From the NCBI GenBank assembly GCA_028736075.1, contig CP117875.1, positions 3,224,001 through 3,288,000 on the forward strand: 64,000 nt of DNA. Reading direction: 5' to 3'. Below the pieces are notes generated by a model. It had not been told where the DNA came from and searched no databases. It was given only the letters and a program-made list of their open reading frames with translations. This document shows, piece by piece, positions 61,218 through 64,000 of the stretch. Numbering within the stretch: the stretch's first letter is position 1; every line of letters starts with the position of its first letter. The stretch is from Chryseobacterium sp. KACC 21268. GTDB lineage: Bacteria; Bacteroidota; Bacteroidia; Flavobacteriales; Weeksellaceae. The position numbers and the translations under genes were made by a program.

Positions 61218-62728
61218 TGCAGGTAGAAATTAGAAAATTGACCGTTGATGATTATGATGATCTGGCAGAAGCAATGCAGAAAGCCTATCCTGTGATAGAC
61301 GACAATGTCTGGAGCAAAAGGAATATCCAAAAGCTGACATCCATATTTGCAGAAGGACAAATTTGCATCCTCGTCGATGGAAAATTGGCAGCAGCGGCTT
61401 TGTCCATCAATGTCAATTATGAGCTTTACGGCGACCAACATACCTACGACGAGATCACAGGAAATGGAACTTTCAACACGCACAGCAATATCGGAAATGT
61501 ACTATATGGGATTGAAGTTTTCGTAGATCCCGATTTCAGAGCTTTGAGACTTGGCAGAAGATTGTACGACGCCAGAAAAGAACTCTGCGAAATTATGAAT
61601 CTAAAATCCATCATCGTAGGTGGCAGAATCCCAAATTATCATTTATATAGTTCAGAATTATCACCTCGAGAATATATTACAAAGGTTAGAAACAAGGAGA
61701 TCTTCGACCCAGTTTTGAGTTTTCAAATTGGTAATAATTTCTCACCTGTCAAAATCCTGAAAGGTTATCTCAAAGGCGATTCCGAGTCCGAAGAATACGC
61801 TGTACTTCTGCAATGGAACAACATCTACTACACAGCGAAGAAAAATACGATGCAGGACAGTGTCATTCGTCTCGGCCTTATCCAGTGGCAGATGCGACCT
61901 TTGAAAGACATTGAGGAATTTTACAAACAAGTCGAATTTTTCGTAGATGCAGTCGCCGGCTACCAATCAGATTTTTGTCTGTTCCCGGAACTCTTCAATA
62001 CACCTCTACTCGCCCCTTTCAATCACTTGAATGAAAGAGAATCGATGGAAAAACTCTCTGAACTCACGGAAGAGATCAAGGAAAAAATATCAGAAATGGC
62101 TATCAGCTATAATGTCAATATCATCTCCGGAAGTATGCCAATCTTGGAGGAAGGACAACTGTTCAACGTAAGTTATCTCCTTCATAGAGACGGAAAAATC
62201 GATGAATACAGAAAAGTACACATTACGCCAAACGAAAAGAAATATTATGGAATGGCAGGCGGAAATGAGATCAAGGTCTTCGACACAGATTGTGGAAAAG
62301 TGGGCGTTATCATTTGCTACGATGTCGAGTTTCCCGAATTACCAAGATTATTAGCAGACCAAGGAATGAAAATTCTATTTGTTCCATATCTCACAGATAC
62401 TCAGAATGCTTACACGCGCGTTCGCCATTGCGCGGCAGCAAGAGCCATAGAAAATGAGTGTTATGTCGCGATTGCAGGTTGCGTGGGGAATTTGCCTGGC
62501 GTGAATAATATGGATATCCAATATGGTCAGGCCACGGTTTTCACGCCGTCGGATTTTGCGTTTCCGTCCAATGCCATTAAGGGCGAAGCAACGCCAAATA
62601 CCGAGATGACCATCATTGTAGATGTGGATTTGAATTTATTGAAGGAGCTACATTACAACGGTGCCGTGAAAACATTGACAGACAGAAGACAGGATTTGTA
62701 CGATGTGATATTGCGAAATCAGAATTAA
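61217..62728 (+). CDS. GNAT acetyltransferase-carbon-nitrogen hydrolase fusion
   Basis: 503 residues. N-terminal GNAT domain (1-185, with DPDFRALRLGRRLYDARKEL) and C-terminal nitrilase domain (about 215-500) with Glu in DFCLFPELFNTP, Lys in EYRKVHITPNE and Cys in GVIICYDVEFPEL, a complete E-K-C triad. A defined bifunctional type in bacteria, with unknown substrates. Being coupled to a lysine deacylase by a one-base overlap suggests a shared role in acyl-group metabolism, but that is inference. A dispersed repeat starts 2 bases after the stop. Confidence 0.92.
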   Translation: MQVEIRKLTVDDYDDLAEAMQKAYPVIDDNVWSKRNIQKLTSIFAEGQICILVDGKLAAAALSINVNYELYGDQHTYDEITGNGTFNTHSNIGNVLYGIEVFVDPDFRALRLGRRLYDARKELCEIMNLKSIIVGGRIPNYHLYSSELSPREYITKVRNKEIFDPVLSFQIGNNFSPVKILKGYLKGDSESEEYAVLLQWNNIYYTAKKNTMQDSVIRLGLIQWQMRPLKDIEEFYKQVEFFVDAVAGYQSDFCLFPELFNTPLLAPFNHLNERESMEKLSELTEEIKEKISEMAISYNVNIISGSMPILEEGQLFNVSYLLHRDGKIDEYRKVHITPNEKKYYGMAGGNEIKVFDTDCGKVGVIICYDVEFPELPRLLADQGMKILFVPYLTDTQNAYTRVRHCAAARAIENECYVAIAGCVGNLPGVNNMDIQYGQATVFTPSDFAFPSNAIKGEATPNTEMTIIVDVDLNLLKELHYNGAVKTLTDRRQDLYDVILRNQN

Positions 62729-62729
62729 A

Positions 62730-62825
62730 ATTTGGGCAGCTATTTCCGCCTTCCGTTCCCGCTTTTTTTGCCAAGGCTTTTCCCAATTCAAAAAAGAGCT
62801 CCACTCAAGTTGGGCTGCGGGATTG
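62730..62825 (-). repeat. Dispersed intergenic repeat, copy 2 (about 96 bp)
   Basis: Reverse complement of this segment aligns with 5321-5412 end to end, with the same blocks (GCAGCCC, CTTGAGTGGA, GGGAAAAGC, GGGAACGGAAGGCGG, AGCTGCCCAAAT). It begins two bases after a stop codon, with orientation opposite to copy 1 relative to the upstream gene. Confidence 0.8.
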
Positions 62826-62893
62826 TGTATAAAAATAACATTTTTCAGAAATTACTTTGTGAGTACATTTAACAACGCTTCAAATTAATCATC

Positions 62894-62901
62894 TAAATTT
62901 G
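62894..62901 (+). promoter_or_regulatory. -7 promoter box of the DUF4197 gene
   Basis: TAAATTTG, an exact TAnnTTTG, 16 bases before the ATG. Confidence 0.45.
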
Positions 62902-62917
62902 TATAAAATTATAAATA

Positions 62918-63736
62918 ATGAAAAAAACGATTTTCTTAGCTGCTGGTTTATTATTTTCAATCTCCATACAGGCTCAAACGCAAACACAGATTTTTGATAT
63001 TCTGAAATCAGCTGTCAAAACCAAAACAGGCGTTGATTTGAACAATACGAAAACACAAAACCCCGCGACTACGACAGGTTCAACCACCACGACTACGAAC
63101 TCAAATTCCAATATCAATCTTGGCAATCTGACTTCTACCCAAATTTCATCCGGTTTAAAAGAAGCTTTGAATCTTGGTGTGAAAGAAGGCGTACAAAAAT
63201 TAGGTGTAACGGATGGTTTCCTAAAAAATGAAGCCGTTAAAATCTTAATGCCCGAAAAACTGAGAAAGATTGATACAACACTTAGAAGCATTGGTTTAGG
63301 AAGTCTGGCAGACCAGGGCGTTAAATTGCTCAACAGAGCGGCAGAAGACGCCGTGACAGAAGCAACTCCGATTTTTGCAAATGCGATTACATCAATGACG
63401 ATTACGGATGCAAAGAATATTCTTTTGGGAAGCAACAATGCAGCGACCAATTATCTTCAAACCAAAACGCAGACACAACTATTTACCGCTTTTCAGCCAA
63501 AAGTACAAGCATCATTGAGTAAAGTTGGCGCAGACACAGTTTGGAAAAATATGATTTCAAAATACAACACCTTCACGGGACAAGCGGTAACGACTGACCT
63601 TAACGAATATGTTACGAATGAAACCATCAACGGTGTTTTCAAAATGGTAGCTGAGAAAGAATCTGGAATTAGAAATAATTCTGCTATGAGAACCACTTCT
63701 ATTCTACAAAAGGTTTTTGGAGCAGTTAAGAAATAG
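62918..63736 (+). CDS. DUF4197 family secreted protein
   Basis: 272 residues. Signal peptide ending at SIQAQ, a Thr/Asn-rich linker (about 35-70), then the DUF4197 region: SSGLKEALNLGVKEGVQKLG, FLKNEAVKILMPEKLRKIDT, and TDAKNILLGSNNAATNYL. The domain is helical and of unknown function, common in proteobacteria and Bacteroidota. Confidence 0.9.
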   Translation: MKKTIFLAAGLLFSISIQAQTQTQIFDILKSAVKTKTGVDLNNTKTQNPATTTGSTTTTTNSNSNINLGNLTSTQISSGLKEALNLGVKEGVQKLGVTDGFLKNEAVKILMPEKLRKIDTTLRSIGLGSLADQGVKLLNRAAEDAVTEATPIFANAITSMTITDAKNILLGSNNAATNYLQTKTQTQLFTAFQPKVQASLSKVGADTVWKNMISKYNTFTGQAVTTDLNEYVTNETINGVFKMVAEKESGIRNNSAMRTTSILQKVFGAVKK

Positions 63737-63750
63737 ATTTAGAAGTTAAA

Positions 63751-63806
63751 AATTAGATAATAAGAAAATCCACAATTACAGTTTTGGATTTTCTTATTAT
63801 CTAATT
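63751..63806. terminator. Hairpin between convergent genes
   Basis: 22-bp perfect stem (63751-63772 with 63785-63806) with a 12-base loop, between the DUF4197 gene and the convergent partial gene at 63814. Acts as a bidirectional transcription stop; unusually long for one. Confidence 0.8.
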
Positions 63807-63813
63807 ATATTTT

Positions 63814-64000
63814 TCACTTAACTTCAATCGTGTACAAAGTAGAAAATAGTTTTTTCTTTCTATTAAGGTTGAATTTTGAATTTATCTCTGGTTTATTATT
63901 TAGAATAATCGAATCTATATCTTTTTTAATCTTAATTTTTTTATAAGGAAAGCTTTCCTCTGAACCTCCCCATCCTATTGCTGAATAAATAGTGAAATTT
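63814..64000 (-). CDS. C-terminal part of an unknown protein, cut at window end
   Basis: On the minus strand the frame ending at TGA (63814-63816) reads NFTIYSAIGWGGSEESFPYK then KIKIKKDIDSIILNNKPEIN, SKFNLNRKKKLFSTLYTIEV, K. It is open to the right edge, with no start inside. The hairpin just after it supports a real gene. Basic, beta-like; family not recognised. Confidence 0.6.
   Translation of the reverse strand, partial: NFTIYSAIGWGGSEESFPYKKIKIKKDIDSIILNNKPEINSKFNLNRKKKLFSTLYTIEVK

Noticed and set aside
1-64000. tRNA, rRNA or prophage signals
   Set aside because: No cloverleaf-forming TTCGANNC-type arms next to acceptor stems, no conserved rRNA blocks, and no integrase, transposase, capsid or toxin-delivery genes were recognised; covariance searches were not possible here.

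Overview
The window reads as a chromosomal segment of a flavobacterium of the family Weeksellaceae, close to Chryseobacterium or Epilithonimonas. This is inferred from several traits: AT-rich DNA, type IX secretion (T9SS) C-terminal sorting tails, a GLPGLI-family protein, a PNGase F-like glycosidase, a fused ResB-CcsA cytochrome c assembly protein, a BatC/BatD pair, and promoter boxes of the Bacteroidota type (TTG, about 19 nt, TAnnTTTG). No rRNA, tRNA, CRISPR array, transposase or phage gene was seen. Most of the window is ordinary chromosome, with some accessory patches.

Layout. 0-5.7 kb: an XRE regulator cut by the window edge, an acyl-CoA dehydrogenase and two tandem long-chain acyl-CoA synthetases (fatty-acid activation and beta-oxidation). 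5.7-13.4 kb: small membrane protein, MarC, BatD and its TPR partner, an ABC exporter, a degenerate AAA ATPase, an SPFH protein. 13.5-16.2 kb: a T9SS-exported PNGase F-like glycosidase and a lipoprotein phosphatase. 16.2-23.2 kb: CcsBA, FtsK, a small secreted protein and a MESH1-like HD hydrolase. 23.2-27.2 kb: a DUF2490 protein, a repeat-rich intergenic region, and pyruvate dehydrogenase E2 and E1-alpha. 27.3-36.4 kb: PAP2 phosphatase, BlaI-type regulator, DUF4153 protein, RRM protein, aldo/keto reductase, beta-helix T9SS protein, an HMA-AraC regulator, an XRE membrane regulator, an aspartyl-protease-like protein and a methyltransferase.

36.6-40.3 kb holds the most intriguing metabolic cluster: an acyl-CoA-dehydrogenase-fold flavoprotein without the catalytic Glu, a PIG-L deacetylase and a NodS-like methyltransferase, all overlapping, with a convergent GT2 glycosyltransferase. 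The set resembles the chemistry of Nod-factor synthesis (glycosyl transfer, N-deacetylation, methylation) but has no known product.

40.5-49.1 kb: cupin-like protein, EamA exporter, GLPGLI protein, a serine hydrolase whose signal peptide is separated by a frameshift, a ketopantoate reductase and a copper-type P1B ATPase with three metal-binding domains. 49.2-52.4 kb: a TonB-dependent receptor whose leader carries a SAM-I (S-box) riboswitch followed by an intrinsic terminator, implying control by methionine/SAM status. 52.4-60 kb: DUF72 protein, a small secreted protein and a 2142-residue mosaic T9SS surface protein. 60-64 kb: a 25-bp perfect palindrome, a sirtuin overlapping a GNAT-nitrilase fusion, a DUF4197 protein and the 3' end of an unknown gene.

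Non-coding structure is unusually rich: a dispersed element of about 95 bp (inverted copies at 5.3 and 62.7 kb), a 41-bp hairpin-forming tandem array at 24.3 kb, and other inverted repeats at 23.2, 24.1, 49.1, 60.3 and 63.8 kb.
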